Assembly: GCF_013283875.1 (NCBI RefSeq)
Contig: NZ_CP054139.1
Location: 2,108,001 to 2,172,000, forward strand
Source: Mucilaginibacter mali
Lineage (GTDB): Bacteria > Bacteroidota > Bacteroidia > Sphingobacteriales > Sphingobacteriaceae
Length of the DNA: 64,000 nucleotides
Direction of reading: 5' to 3'
The notes below the pieces were generated by a model, which was not told the origin of the DNA, did not search any database, and was given only the letters and a program-made list of their open reading frames with translations. This document shows positions 25,303-33,625 of the stretch, piece after piece; the stretch's first letter is position 1, and each line of letters begins with the position of its first letter. A program made the position numbers and the translations under genes.

Positions 25303-25434
25303 AGTTCGGCTAAAGCCAATAGTGCCGAAAATATATCCCGTTGGCTGAAGCCAACGGCAATGAATGTTTTTGAAATTTATTGCCCCCCATTTATGGGACG
25401 GGGTAATAAATAAGATGAAATGGCTTTAGCCTAA
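25303..25434. repeat. Composite REP-like hairpin element
   Basis: The element is bounded by GGCTAAAGCCA (25308-25318) and its inverse TGGCTTTAGCC (25421-25431). Inside are the stems TTCGGC/GCCGAA (25305-25329) and CCGTTGGC-TGAA-GCCAACGG (25338-25357). A longer stem at 25376-25411 has outer ATTTATT..AATAAAT and CCCC/GGGG pairs around CCCAT/ATGGG. It lies in the 397-bp gap between two convergent genes. The remaining 240 bp show no gene. Similar GGCTAAAGCC palindromes are, from memory, frequent in Sphingobacteriales. Confidence 0.65.
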
Positions 25435-25674
25435 ACATATGCGCAAATGCAGCTTGGCTATGTTTTTTGCACTACTTATTAATGCTATAATTTTTGTTTC
25501 AGAATAATAAAATTCCTGCAACTTGCATATAAAACATCAGGAACGACTGGTATTGAAGCAAATAAAGGATTTTGACTGGTGATGTCTATGTTAGCAGTTG
25601 ATCATTCAGGATTATTTCAGGCATGCCGCTGTTTAATTATAATCGGTGAAATCAATTCTGAAATCGGTGAAATC

Positions 25675-26556
25675 TTAAGAATAAACCTCCTTATTAGCCG
25701 AAGCCAAAGTATTCTTCAACAAACCGATAATGGTCATCAAGCCAACACCGCCCGGAACCGGAGTTATCCACGATGCCTTTTGCGAAACGCCCTCAAAATC
25801 AACGTCGCCATAAAGCTTAAAGCCCGATTTGGTAAGGGTTGATGTTTCGCGGTTCATGCCTACGTCAATCACTACCACGCCGTCTTTTACCATATCGGCG
25901 GTAACAAAATTCTTTTTACCGATGGCTACGATCAATATATCAGCATCAAGCGTAAATTTCTTTATATCTGGGGTACGACTGTGGCAAATGGTTACCGTAC
26001 AATTACCCGGTTGGGTGTTGCGGGCCATCAGGATGCTCATGGGTGAGCCGACTATGTTGCTGCGGCCAATCACCACACAATGCTTGCCGGCGGTTTCTAT
26101 GCCGTATTCCTTCAGCATCAGGGTGATGCCATAAGGTGTAGCAGGGATAAATGATGGCAAATTACGCTGCATGCGGCCCAGGTTAATAGGGTGGAAACCG
26201 TCTACATCCTTGCGATGATCGATGCGTTCGGTTACCTTTTCCGGGTCGATATGTTTGGGTAGGGGAAGTTGTACGATGATGCCGTCTATATCCTCATCGG
26301 CATTTAGTTCAGCTACCTTTATCAGTAGTTCCTCTTCGGTAACGGTATCCTCGTAACGCACCAGGCTCGATTTAAAACCTACAGCTTCGCAATTCTTCAT
26401 TTTGCTGGCCACGTAAGTTTCACTGCCGCCATCGTGCCCAACCAGTACCGCCACCAAATGGGGCTTGCGGCCGGTGCGCGCTAAAATTTCGGCAGCCTGT
26501 ACGGCTATTTCACCTTTAAGTTTTTCTGATACGTATTTTCCGTCGAGTAGTTGCAT
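25675..26556 (-). CDS. folD: Bifunctional methylenetetrahydrofolate dehydrogenase/cyclohydrolase FolD
   Basis: A 293-residue enzyme interconverting 5,10-methylene-THF and 10-formyl-THF. It has [22 protein letters not shown] with the catalytic Lys of the YxxxK motif (YVASK), then GIIVQLPLP and [14 protein letters not shown]. The NADP-site motif [17 protein letters not shown] and the end [18 protein letters not shown] follow. The Met at 26556 ([12 protein letters not shown]) is the family start. Seven more in-frame codons upstream (MIKIKIL) overlap the end of the preceding gene and are not conserved. Confidence 0.97.
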   Translation of the reverse strand: MQLLDGKYVSEKLKGEIAVQAAEILARTGRKPHLVAVLVGHDGGSETYVASKMKNCEAVGFKSSLVRYEDTVTEEELLIKVAELNADEDIDGIIVQLPLPKHIDPEKVTERIDHRKDVDGFHPINLGRMQRNLPSFIPATPYGITLMLKEYGIETAGKHCVVIGRSNIVGSPMSILMARNTQPGNCTVTICHSRTPDIKKFTLDADILIVAIGKKNFVTADMVKDGVVVIDVGMNRETSTLTKSGFKLYGDVDFEGVSQKASWITPVPGGVGLMTIIGLLKNTLASANKEVYS

Positions 26557-26569
26557 TAGTATTTTTATT

Positions 26570-27184
26570 TTAATCAATAAAAGTCCAAGTTATCCTTTTG
26601 GGTTTAGGGTTTGCATGTGGGAACGATGGGTCAAATATTGATTCTTTTACAAAAAAAATTTTTTCATTATCTAATAAAGCCTTAAAAAAATTCTGTTTTG
26701 GAACGTAGTAATGATCATCTGGTGTCCCAATTGTATATTTTTGCTCTTCAAATTCTTTTAAAAAAGGAATGTCAGAAATCGATTTATATTGAGGCGTACC
26801 TGGTACCGGTAAGTATTTAAAATGAGAATTAATCATTGGACCTATGTTAGCTCGATATTTAATAAGCTTTATGCAGTTGGGTCCAGGATAGTAATAATAA
26901 ACATCTGCAGCAAAAGTTCCAGGAAATATGGATTTATTATAAATAGGAGGCGAACAAAGTTTGTAAAACCCTAATCTAAGAGATCTTAAACCTTTTTTGA
27001 GAAACTCACTATAAGGTCCGTCTTCATCTAATCCAAAAAAATGATTAAGTTCTGGTGTTTGTTTTGCGTGTCCTATACTTATGGGTGAATAGGCATCTAA
27101 ATCAAGTGCATTTTGATGTTCCTTGGGATTATTAATGGCTTCTTTTAACCCATTAAGATACTCTGAAGCTTCTTGATTGGTCAT
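26570..27184 (-). CDS. Hypothetical protein between lepA and folD
   Basis: A 204-residue soluble protein, not recognised. It is notably AT-rich compared with lepA and folD on either side. Its sequence is rich in Tyr, Pro and Lys ([36 protein letters not shown]). It begins with a helical [17 protein letters not shown]. It lies 9 bp after the lepA stop and 13 bp before folD, so it is embedded in the run of minus-strand genes. The composition suggests insertion of a foreign cargo gene into a housekeeping operon. Confidence 0.65.
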   Translation of the reverse strand: MTNQEASEYLNGLKEAINNPKEHQNALDLDAYSPISIGHAKQTPELNHFFGLDEDGPYSEFLKKGLRSLRLGFYKLCSPPIYNKSIFPGTFAADVYYYYPGPNCIKLIKYRANIGPMINSHFKYLPVPGTPQYKSISDIPFLKEFEEQKYTIGTPDDHYYVPKQNFFKALLDNEKIFFVKESIFDPSFPHANPKPKRITWTFID

Positions 27185-27193
27185 AAATTGATA

Positions 27194-28981
27194 TTAATCC
27201 AATTTCAAAACCGCCATAAACGCGCTTTGCGGTATCTCTACGTTACCTACCTGGCGCATGCGCTTTTTACCGGCTTTTTGTTTTTCCAACAGTTTACGCT
27301 TACGTGAGATATCACCGCCGTAACACTTGGCGGTTACGTCTTTACGCATAGCCTTTACAGTTTCGCGGGCGATGATCTTGGCGCCGATGGAGGCCTGTAT
27401 AATGATCTCGAATTGCTGGCGTGGTAAAAGTTCCTTCAGCTTTTCGCAGATCTTTTTACCAAAATCGTACGAGTTGCTGCGGTGGATCAGTGATGATAAA
27501 GCATCTACCGGTTCACCATTCAGGCGAATATCCAGTTTTACCAGGTCACTTTGGCGGTAGCCAATCTGGTGGTAATCGAACGAAGCATAACCTTTTGAAA
27601 TGGTTTTCAGCTTATCGTAAAAGTCGAATACGATCTCGCCCATCGGCATCTCAAATATCAGCTCCACACGGTCGGAGGTAAGGTACGATTGGTTAGTGAT
27701 CATACCGCGTTTTTGGATACAAAGCGACATCACCGGCCCAACAAACTCAGATTTGGTAATGATGGTGGCCTTAATGAAAGGTTCCTCTACATACTCCAGC
27801 TTGCTCGGGTCGGGCAGGTCACTTGGGTTGTTCACCAGCAGGTCTTCGCCTTTGGTGGTGTAAGCAATGTACGACACGTTGGGTACCGTAGTGATCACCG
27901 TCATATCAAACTCGCGCTCTAAACGTTCCTGGATGATCTCCATGTGCAGCATCCCCAGGAACCCGCAACGAAAGCCAAAGCCCAAAGCCGCCGACGATTC
28001 AGGTTCGAAAACCAAAGAGGCGTCGTTCAGATGCAGTTTAGCCATGCTTTCGCGCAGCTCTTCATAATCTTCGGTATCAACAGGATATATACCCGCAAAT
28101 ACCATTGGTTTTACCTCTTCAAAACCCTGAATACCTTCGGCGCAAGGGCGGTCTACCGTGGTGATGGTATCACCAACTTTTACCTCTTTTGCTTCCTTAA
28201 TACCTGATATGATATAACCAACGTCACCGGTTTTGATCGAGTCCTTAGGTAACTGGTTCAGTTTTAATGTACCCACTTCATCGGCAATGTACTGACGCTC
28301 GGTTGCCACAAATTTTACCTTGTCGCCTTTGCGGATCTCGCCGTTCACCACCTTAAAATAAGCGATGATACCGCGGAACGAGTTAAACACCGAATCGAAG
28401 ATCAATGCCTGCAGCGGCGCTTCCGGATCGCCAACGGGAGCGGGGACGCGGTCAACAATGGCCTTTAAGATATCGTGCACACCCATACCTGTTTTGCCCG
28501 AAGCGGCAAGGATCTCCTCGCGCTTGCAGCCAATCAGGTCTACTATCTGGTCCTTTACCTCCTCGGGCATAGCGCCGGGCAGGTCCATTTTATTTAAAAC
28601 CGGGATGATCTCCAGGTCGTTCTCTAAAGCTAAATACAGGTTAGATATGGTTTGCGCCTGAATGCCCTGCGATGCGTCTACGATTAGCAGCGCACCCTCG
28701 CAGGCAGCTATCGAACGGGAAACTTCGTAGCTAAAATCCACGTGTCCCGGGGTGTCAATCAGGTTCAGCACATATTTCTGGCCGTCAAGCTCATAATCCA
28801 TTTGGATGGCATGGCTTTTAATGGTGATCCCGCGTTCGCGTTCAAGGTCCATATCGTCAAGCAATTGGGCCTGTGCCTCGCGCTTGCTGATGGTGTTGGT
28901 ATATTCTAACAACCGGTCGGCAAGGGTACTTTTGCCGTGGTCGATGTGTGCTATGATACAAAAATTACGTATGTGCTTCAT
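27194..28981 (-). CDS. lepA: Elongation factor 4 (LepA), ribosome back-translocase GTPase
   Basis: A 595-residue translational GTPase. It starts at the universally conserved [20 protein letters not shown] (G1 motif). DTPGHVDF (G3) and NKMDLPGA (G4) follow, then the domain II beta-barrel. The EF-G-like domain V and the LepA-specific C-terminal domain ([23 protein letters not shown]) are complete. The exact start is certain from the motif. It is therefore informative that a TATTTTTG box ends only 7 bp upstream, which implies a nearly leaderless mRNA. Confidence 0.98.
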   Translation of the reverse strand: MKHIRNFCIIAHIDHGKSTLADRLLEYTNTISKREAQAQLLDDMDLERERGITIKSHAIQMDYELDGQKYVLNLIDTPGHVDFSYEVSRSIAACEGALLIVDASQGIQAQTISNLYLALENDLEIIPVLNKMDLPGAMPEEVKDQIVDLIGCKREEILAASGKTGMGVHDILKAIVDRVPAPVGDPEAPLQALIFDSVFNSFRGIIAYFKVVNGEIRKGDKVKFVATERQYIADEVGTLKLNQLPKDSIKTGDVGYIISGIKEAKEVKVGDTITTVDRPCAEGIQGFEEVKPMVFAGIYPVDTEDYEELRESMAKLHLNDASLVFEPESSAALGFGFRCGFLGMLHMEIIQERLEREFDMTVITTVPNVSYIAYTTKGEDLLVNNPSDLPDPSKLEYVEEPFIKATIITKSEFVGPVMSLCIQKRGMITNQSYLTSDRVELIFEMPMGEIVFDFYDKLKTISKGYASFDYHQIGYRQSDLVKLDIRLNGEPVDALSSLIHRSNSYDFGKKICEKLKELLPRQQFEIIIQASIGAKIIARETVKAMRKDVTAKCYGGDISRKRKLLEKQKAGKKRMRQVGNVEIPQSAFMAVLKLD

Positions 28982-28988
28982 TCAACCG

Positions 28989-28996
28989 CAAAAATA
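28989..28996 (-). promoter_or_regulatory. -7 box directly upstream of lepA
   Basis: The minus strand reads TATTTTTG, a TAnnTTTG match, with 7 bp to the certain lepA start codon. Confidence 0.5.
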
Positions 28997-29067
28997 GCTT
29001 TTTGCGGCGATAAATTCGTATCAATTAAAGGATTTGCCTAACTTGGTATCAGAATTATACCTACACT

Positions 29068-29589
29068 ATGAAAAAGATATTGCTAACAGCGGCGCTTTTT
29101 GTACCGCTTTTTGCGCTCGCGCAGGACATTAAAGAATACAAAGCCACCAACGGGGTTACTTATCATATTAATGATACCGTTCATTTGGGCAAGGGTTCAA
29201 ATTCAAACGGATCGTTCATGTTTGTGCAGGACAGAGGCCTTGGTTTTACCTTACCCGGCCCTCCGGGACGTACCGCTGGTGGACGTGGTTTACCCAAAGA
29301 TCTGGCCAATGGCGGCGTGATCATCCGAAGCATTAAAAAAACTACCGAGAACAACCTGGAGAAATACGTATTTATGGTTTATGCCGGTGGCCCGCTGCGC
29401 TTTACCCTGTTTATTGATGATGCTATTTCTGTATGCGAAGTTACGCCGTGCAAGCAATCAAGTGCCGGATCACCTGTTCCTGTAGCTTCCGTTGCCGACG
29501 AGATCAAAAAACTGAAGCAGTTGATGGATTCGGGCGCCATCACTAAAGAAGAATACGAATCAAGAAAAAAGAAGCTACTGGATCAGTAG
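29068..29589 (+). CDS. Exported SHOCT-domain protein
   Basis: A 173-residue protein with a signal peptide (MKKILLTAALFVPLFALAQ). A beta-rich middle contains a Gly/Pro/Arg-rich loop (LPGPPGRTAGGRGLPKDLANGG). It ends in a C-terminal SHOCT motif at about 145-173 (EIKKLKQLMDSGAITKEEYESRKKKLL), a short helical domain usually found at protein ends and thought to mediate oligomerisation. The last codons overlap a terminator hairpin. It is divergent from lepA and convergent with a glycoside hydrolase gene. Confidence 0.85.
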   Translation: MKKILLTAALFVPLFALAQDIKEYKATNGVTYHINDTVHLGKGSNSNGSFMFVQDRGLGFTLPGPPGRTAGGRGLPKDLANGGVIIRSIKKTTENNLEKYVFMVYAGGPLRFTLFIDDAISVCEVTPCKQSSAGSPVPVASVADEIKKLKQLMDSGAITKEEYESRKKKLLDQ

Positions 29590-29595
29590 CTTCTT
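29569..29595. terminator. Perfect terminator hairpin overlapping a stop codon
   Basis: AAGAAGCTACTG-GAT-CAGTAGCTTCTT is a perfect 12-bp stem with a 3-base loop. It covers the last six codons and the TAG of the SHOCT gene (stop 29587-29589). It ends 19 bp before the convergent glycosidase stop, so it can serve both strands. Confidence 0.65.
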
Positions 29596-29614
29596 CAAAA
29601 CATATCTTTTAAAC

Positions 29615-31267
29615 TTATTGAACCTGTCCGCCTGCTTCTACAAATACCGGCGTTTCGGTTACGGTAACTTTTAATTTGCCAGCCGCGGCCGCGCTTGTAG
29701 TTTTGGTCATCGCGTCGGCGCCTGCTGTTGGGGTGTAAATGGTAGCGCTCGAAACGCCGCGGCCCAGATCTAAAGTATAAGTACCGGTGCGCCCTTTTTG
29801 GTCGGGGATGGTTAGTACATACATTGTTTTTTTACCGCTTACATAAACATCCACTAAAGGGTCGGCATTGATGGTTTGGCTATAGGTGTAACTGCCCATC
29901 AATTTGGTTGTCTGCAAGATATAATCGGCGGCAGGGCGGCGTTTAATACCTTCGGCCAGGCCCGATGTAGCGTATTGCGTCGGGTTATCAGCGGTTACAT
30001 CAAACAACTGATAAAAATACAAGCTTTGCACATTATGGCGCATGTACAGCAGGCAGGTGCGTAATATCCAGTCGGCTTGTGTAATTAAGGCCGATTTTGA
30101 ACCGATGGCGATAGCGCGCTGGTAACTGCCCGCGTTAATATCGTAACCGGCCTCGGTAACCCAAACGGGCAGATTATATTGTTTGCCCACCTTCACAAAA
30201 CCATCGGCAATGCTACCCGCGGCCGATAGTTCGGGCGCTATACCTGTAGTGGCCTGCTTATGCGTACGCACATCGCCATCGTTTGAATAGTAATGATAAT
30301 TGATAACATCAAAACACAGGTTAACCGCTCCATTGGCTTTATAACCACGGTTGATTTTACACCACTCGATAATGCGGGTAACGTAGGTTGGGTCGCAGGT
30401 GGCTATACCGCCCATCACCACTATCATGTTCGGGTCGGCGGTTTTAATACCGGCATTAGGGCCTAATTTGCCTTTATCGCCATCGTAAAAAGCCGAAAGG
30501 TTAGCGGCGTATTGTTCTGGCGTTTGAGTGGTCAGCGGGCCTTTCCACCAGCGGTCGGGTTCGTTATTACATTCGATGTATTTGATCAGGTTCATACCGA
30601 TCTTTACTTCGTTGATATGGTCGTTAGTCCAGCGCGGGCGCGAATCAACAGTTACCAAACCAGGGTTAACAGCAGCGTTAGAACCATACCTCGCCGCGAA
30701 CTGGAAGCCAACGCGTGCCTGCTGCACATAGCTGGCTGGTTTGCTTAGGTCGGCGCCGTAAGGTGCCGGCACATTCTCGTCATCTTGTTGAGCAGATGGA
30801 TATCCTGCCACCATCCAGCGGGGGCAATTCTTCAGGTCGGCCAATACCGTAATGCCTTCTGCCTTGCAACGGGTGTAGATCAGGTCGTAATCCCAGCTGC
30901 CATCGTTGGTAGGGTTGTAGGTATAATTGCCCTCGGTATTTTCAAGCTTGTTCCAGTTCATGTAATGACGCACCGCGCTGAACGACTTGATGAGCGACAT
31001 GTTATCTTCGTAAATGGTATATTTTACATTCGGTTGGTTAGGGTTTTGCAGGAAATCCCATTCGTACGAATTGATACCGAACATATTCTTTAAGGGGGTA
31101 TTGTTGGCGGGGGTAGCAGTGCCCGTTTTCGACATCATTTCGATCGGCATGCTGTCTTTTACCGACTGGGTGGGCTGCAACGGCTTTACAACGCATCGCG
31201 ACATTAATAGTACTAATAACACCAGGGCCTGATACATGGGTAATTTTTGGGTAAAGAATAGTTTCAT
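29615..31267 (-). CDS. Clan GH-A-like glycoside hydrolase lipoprotein
   Basis: A 550-residue exported hydrolase. The N-terminus carries a hydrophobic segment and Cys (MYQALVLLVLLMSRC), consistent with a lipoprotein. The body is a TIM-barrel glycosidase: FGINSYEWDF.., AVRHYMNWNKLE, acid/base in IKYIECNNEPDRWW (Glu about 235) and nucleophile in WVTEAGYD (Glu about 372). A C-terminal beta domain (about 460-550) follows. The GH family is not assigned; GH39- or GH5-like enzymes are closest by eye. A TATCTTTG box lies only 2 bp before the annotated Met. The in-frame Met ten codons later (31237) may therefore be the real start. Confidence 0.78.
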   Translation of the reverse strand: MKLFFTQKLPMYQALVLLVLLMSRCVVKPLQPTQSVKDSMPIEMMSKTGTATPANNTPLKNMFGINSYEWDFLQNPNQPNVKYTIYEDNMSLIKSFSAVRHYMNWNKLENTEGNYTYNPTNDGSWDYDLIYTRCKAEGITVLADLKNCPRWMVAGYPSAQQDDENVPAPYGADLSKPASYVQQARVGFQFAARYGSNAAVNPGLVTVDSRPRWTNDHINEVKIGMNLIKYIECNNEPDRWWKGPLTTQTPEQYAANLSAFYDGDKGKLGPNAGIKTADPNMIVVMGGIATCDPTYVTRIIEWCKINRGYKANGAVNLCFDVINYHYYSNDGDVRTHKQATTGIAPELSAAGSIADGFVKVGKQYNLPVWVTEAGYDINAGSYQRAIAIGSKSALITQADWILRTCLLYMRHNVQSLYFYQLFDVTADNPTQYATSGLAEGIKRRPAADYILQTTKLMGSYTYSQTINADPLVDVYVSGKKTMYVLTIPDQKGRTGTYTLDLGRGVSSATIYTPTAGADAMTKTTSAAAAGKLKVTVTETPVFVEAGGQVQ

Positions 31268-31431
31268 AACAAAGATAATTAGGGTTGGGCACTTATGTAA
31301 ACAATTGTATTAAAAACCCTAATGAGGGGTCAGTAATACAACTGTTTGATTTTACACTTGTACGTTGTACACCAAAAACTTGTTGTGATTTTCTGAAAAC
31401 AATTTAACCTGAAGTTGAGGAAGGCGAGAGG

Positions 31432-32709
31432 TTAGGCTTTATAGTCCAGCTCGCTCAGATCCTTTACCGAGCCAAAGCCTATCACATCCTTAATTACCTG
31501 TCCGTCGGTCATTTCTACAGCCCGTATCAGTTTGTCCGATCCAAACTTATCCTTAATGGCATGCATGGTTTTAAAGGCCGTTTCTTTCTGATCCATATCT
31601 TCGAACAGGCTGTACAGCATATTATCGGCATTTACAAAATTGGTGACCGATACCCGCATTTGGGTAATATCGTTATTAAAGATGGGGCCGCAGTTCATCA
31701 TGTCCATAAACTTTTCGGTGCGCAGGCGTATGCCACGCATCAGGCTGATGGCATCCTGGATAGGGGTGGTGAGGGCAAAGGCGTCGTCCCAGCGGGTGCC
31801 ATCCTCGTAACGTGCCGTAAAACCTACCGCTTTGCAGCGAAACTTATGCTTTACCATCCGTTTTTCAAGCGTTAGGCAAAGGGTCATAAACAGCTGATCG
31901 ATGTACTCCATGCTTTTTCGCTTCTCGGCCGAGATCTGCCGCATGGCCTGCATACCCCGGTATTCGTGCGATACGATATTGGTTTCGATAAAATTCAACC
32001 GGTAATGCCAGAATACGCCCTCAATGCCCTTAAATATGGCTTTCAGCTTTTGAGGGCCGGCGTAGCGCATATCCAGCGGGGTCATTACGCCGGCCCGCTC
32101 CAGCCGGTACGACATGTTACCGCCGATACCCGGCAAATCGCCCAGGCGCAGGGGGCGCAGGATATCATCTATATTATCATGGGTGATCATCAGCAGGCCA
32201 TCCTGCTTTTTGCCCCGTACCGATGCCAGTTTAGCCAGGAAGGCATTCGGCGCGATGCCAACCGAACAGGTAAGCCAGTCGCCAACACGCTCCAGGATCT
32301 CACGTTTTATTTTTTTGGCGATGGTTAACGGATCAGTATTTTCATGATGCGTTAGGTTGATGATGGCCTCGTCGATACTTTTGGGCACCACATCCATGCA
32401 GTGCTCTTTCAATACATTAATGATCTTGGTATGATAACCCCGGTAACGGGCAGGATTACTTTCTACCGGCACCAGGTCGGGACAAACCAGCATGGCATCA
32501 TTAAGGCGCATGCCAGCCTTCAGGCCACGCTCTTTGGCTTCGGTTGAAAGGGAAATAACGCAACCATACTTGCCGGTATACACACAAACGCCCACCGGGC
32601 GACCGCGCAACCAGTAATTTACCTGCTGCTCACAGCGGGCAAAAAAACTGTTCATATCCACAAACAGCACCCGCGAATCCTTCTTTACCGCTACCGAATT
32701 CTGATTCAT
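31432..32709 (-). CDS. Y-family DNA polymerase (DinB/UmuC-like)
   Basis: A 425-residue translesion polymerase. The catalytic acidic residues sit in LFVDMNSFFARCEQ (Asp 18) and SIDEAIINL (Asp-Glu about 115). The nucleotide-binding stretch SLSTEAKERGLKAGMRLNDA, a thumb helix-hairpin-helix (LGDLPGIGGNMSYRLERAGV) and a C-terminal little-finger domain (about 265-385) follow. The Met at 32709 (MNQNSVAVKK) is chosen; a Met 12 codons upstream adds an unconserved leader. No clear beta-clamp motif was picked out at the C-terminus. It is single, not next to imuA or dnaE2. Confidence 0.9.
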   Translation of the reverse strand: MNQNSVAVKKDSRVLFVDMNSFFARCEQQVNYWLRGRPVGVCVYTGKYGCVISLSTEAKERGLKAGMRLNDAMLVCPDLVPVESNPARYRGYHTKIINVLKEHCMDVVPKSIDEAIINLTHHENTDPLTIAKKIKREILERVGDWLTCSVGIAPNAFLAKLASVRGKKQDGLLMITHDNIDDILRPLRLGDLPGIGGNMSYRLERAGVMTPLDMRYAGPQKLKAIFKGIEGVFWHYRLNFIETNIVSHEYRGMQAMRQISAEKRKSMEYIDQLFMTLCLTLEKRMVKHKFRCKAVGFTARYEDGTRWDDAFALTTPIQDAISLMRGIRLRTEKFMDMMNCGPIFNNDITQMRVSVTNFVNADNMLYSLFEDMDQKETAFKTMHAIKDKFGSDKLIRAVEMTDGQVIKDVIGFGSVKDLSELDYKA

Positions 32710-32831
32710 GATATCAAAATTGCTAATAATATTAGTAACATGCAATATTTATTTTAGATATTTTTGATTGTATTAATGTTGTCGTCGGCTATAGTTCGTC
32801 AGATTCAGGGCCGCAGGTGATATCCCAATAT

Positions 32832-32856
32832 AGCGCTGGGTTTCAAACCCATCGCT
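32832..32856. repeat. Small palindrome AGCG-TGGGTTT-AAACCCA-CGCT
   Basis: AGCG-C-TGGGTTT-C-AAACCCA-T-CGCT forms an 11-bp stem with one mismatch and a single-base turn. It lies in the 916-bp stretch between the polymerase and PhoH genes and looks like a dispersed palindromic repeat. Confidence 0.5.
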
Positions 32857-32947
32857 ACTGATGAGCCAAAGTGTTACAAAGGAAAATCTGAAAAAAGGAA
32901 ATCTTACCCTTAATCTCACCCGCAAAATAACCTAATTAAGCCCAACC

Positions 32948-33069
32948 TGTTCATAACCGAAATGTGAATAACCACGTACATAAACGCTGTGCAAGCCATT
33001 AAAAAGCAGGTATTTATCATTGCAAAAGTGTTGATAAGCACCCGCAGTTGGTTAATAAGCTGTTTATAA
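32948..33069 (+). other. Cluster of DnaA-box-like nonamers
   Basis: Four nonamers share one orientation: TGTTCATAA (32948-32956), TGTGAATAA (32963-32971), TGTTGATAA (33029-33037) and TGTTTATAA (33061-33069). The second matches the inverse of the DnaA box TTATNCACA exactly; the others differ by one base. A weaker GGTTAATAA is at 33050-33058. This could be a DnaA-binding region, possibly an origin, or coincidence in AT-rich DNA. Confidence 0.35.
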
Positions 33070-33086
33070 ATACATTAAGATTTTGC

Positions 33087-33115
33087 TTGACATGGGTGCT
33101 TAATGCAACTATCTT
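33087..33115 (+). promoter_or_regulatory. Sigma70-like promoter of the structured RNA
   Basis: TTGACA (33087-33092) and TATCTT (33110-33115) are separated by exactly 17 bp, giving a start near 33122. This is an E. coli-like arrangement, unusual for Bacteroidota. A TACTTTG near-match to the -7 consensus at 33135-33141 is an alternative, with a start near 33147. Confidence 0.45.
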
Positions 33116-33121
33116 AGAATC

Positions 33122-33458
33122 AACAAGAACAACGTACTTTGACAGTCCCGCTTAAAACAGGAGCCGACCGGGTGAAACCTTTGGGCCAGGCGGTTTTAAA
33201 AGATTACCCAAAATGCCAGCCGGCCGAAAGGTCCGATCAGCTCACCGGGATAGTTTAGGGGCATACACTGGTTGCCGGCGCCACGGCGTAACGCAATACA
33301 GGTAACGGACATTAACCATATTCAAAGTTTGCACAAACCTGGATAGTTTAACCGGTCAAAACTACAAAAGAACTTGGGCGCCGGGTGTGCAGCTATGGCT
33401 GGGCATCAGGTCAGAAAACGGAAGTCGAATCGCAAGAGGAGGCTTCCGTTTTCGTTTT
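33122..33458 (+). ncRNA. Putative structured non-coding RNA, unknown class
   Basis: About 335 bases without a usable frame lie between a promoter-like sequence and an intrinsic terminator. Stems visible by eye are TTTGGG/CCCAAA (33180-33212), GGCC-GAAA-GGTC (33222-33233) and CTG..TTGC..CGCC/GGCG..GCAA..CAG (33268-33301). Others are GTTT-GCAC-AAAC (33328-33339), TAGTTT/AAACTA (33344-33363) and CAGC/GCTG (33390-33401). GC content is higher than in the flanks. The conserved cores of RNase P RNA, tmRNA, SRP RNA and cobalamin riboswitches were looked for and are absent. The gene downstream (PhoH) starts 170 bp after the terminator, so a stand-alone RNA is more likely than a leader. Confidence 0.5.
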
Positions 33459-33460
33459 TT
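33415..33460 (+). terminator. Intrinsic terminator of the structured RNA
   Basis: AAAACGGAAG (33415-33424) pairs perfectly with CTTCCGTTTT (33443-33452) around an 18-base loop. CGTTTTTT follows. Confidence 0.75.
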
Positions 33461-33484
33461 GTAGTGATTTGGTTGGGGACGAAT

Positions 33485-33580
33485 TAACCACAAAGTGGCA
33501 CAAGGATTTTCTTACCTCATATTTAGCTCAAAAGCCTTTGTATTCTTTGTGCTAATCTTTGTGCCTTTGTGGTTAAATCA
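33485..33580. repeat. Inverted CCACAAAG-type word repeat
   Basis: TTAACCACAAAG-T-GGCACAAGGATT is repeated inverted as AATC-TTTGTGCCTTTGTGGTTAA near 33555-33578, with one indel and one mismatch. The roughly 24-bp arms are about 45 bp apart. It lies between the structured RNA and the PhoH gene. Confidence 0.6.
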
Positions 33581-33625
33581 CCGGGCGATTTTCTTAATCT
33601 GCCAATAATTCCCTAATTTGGCACT

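Noticed and set aside
25579..25842. A plus-strand frame of 87 codons at the folD 3' end
   Set aside because: It overlaps folD on the opposite strand and its sequence has no protein-like pattern; the upstream part is the repeat-bearing gap.
33122..33458. Reading the structured RNA as RNase P RNA, tmRNA, SRP RNA or a cobalamin riboswitch
   Set aside because: The GAGGAAAGTCC core of RNase P, the tmRNA ends, the SRP apical motif and the B12 box are all missing, and no matching gene follows.
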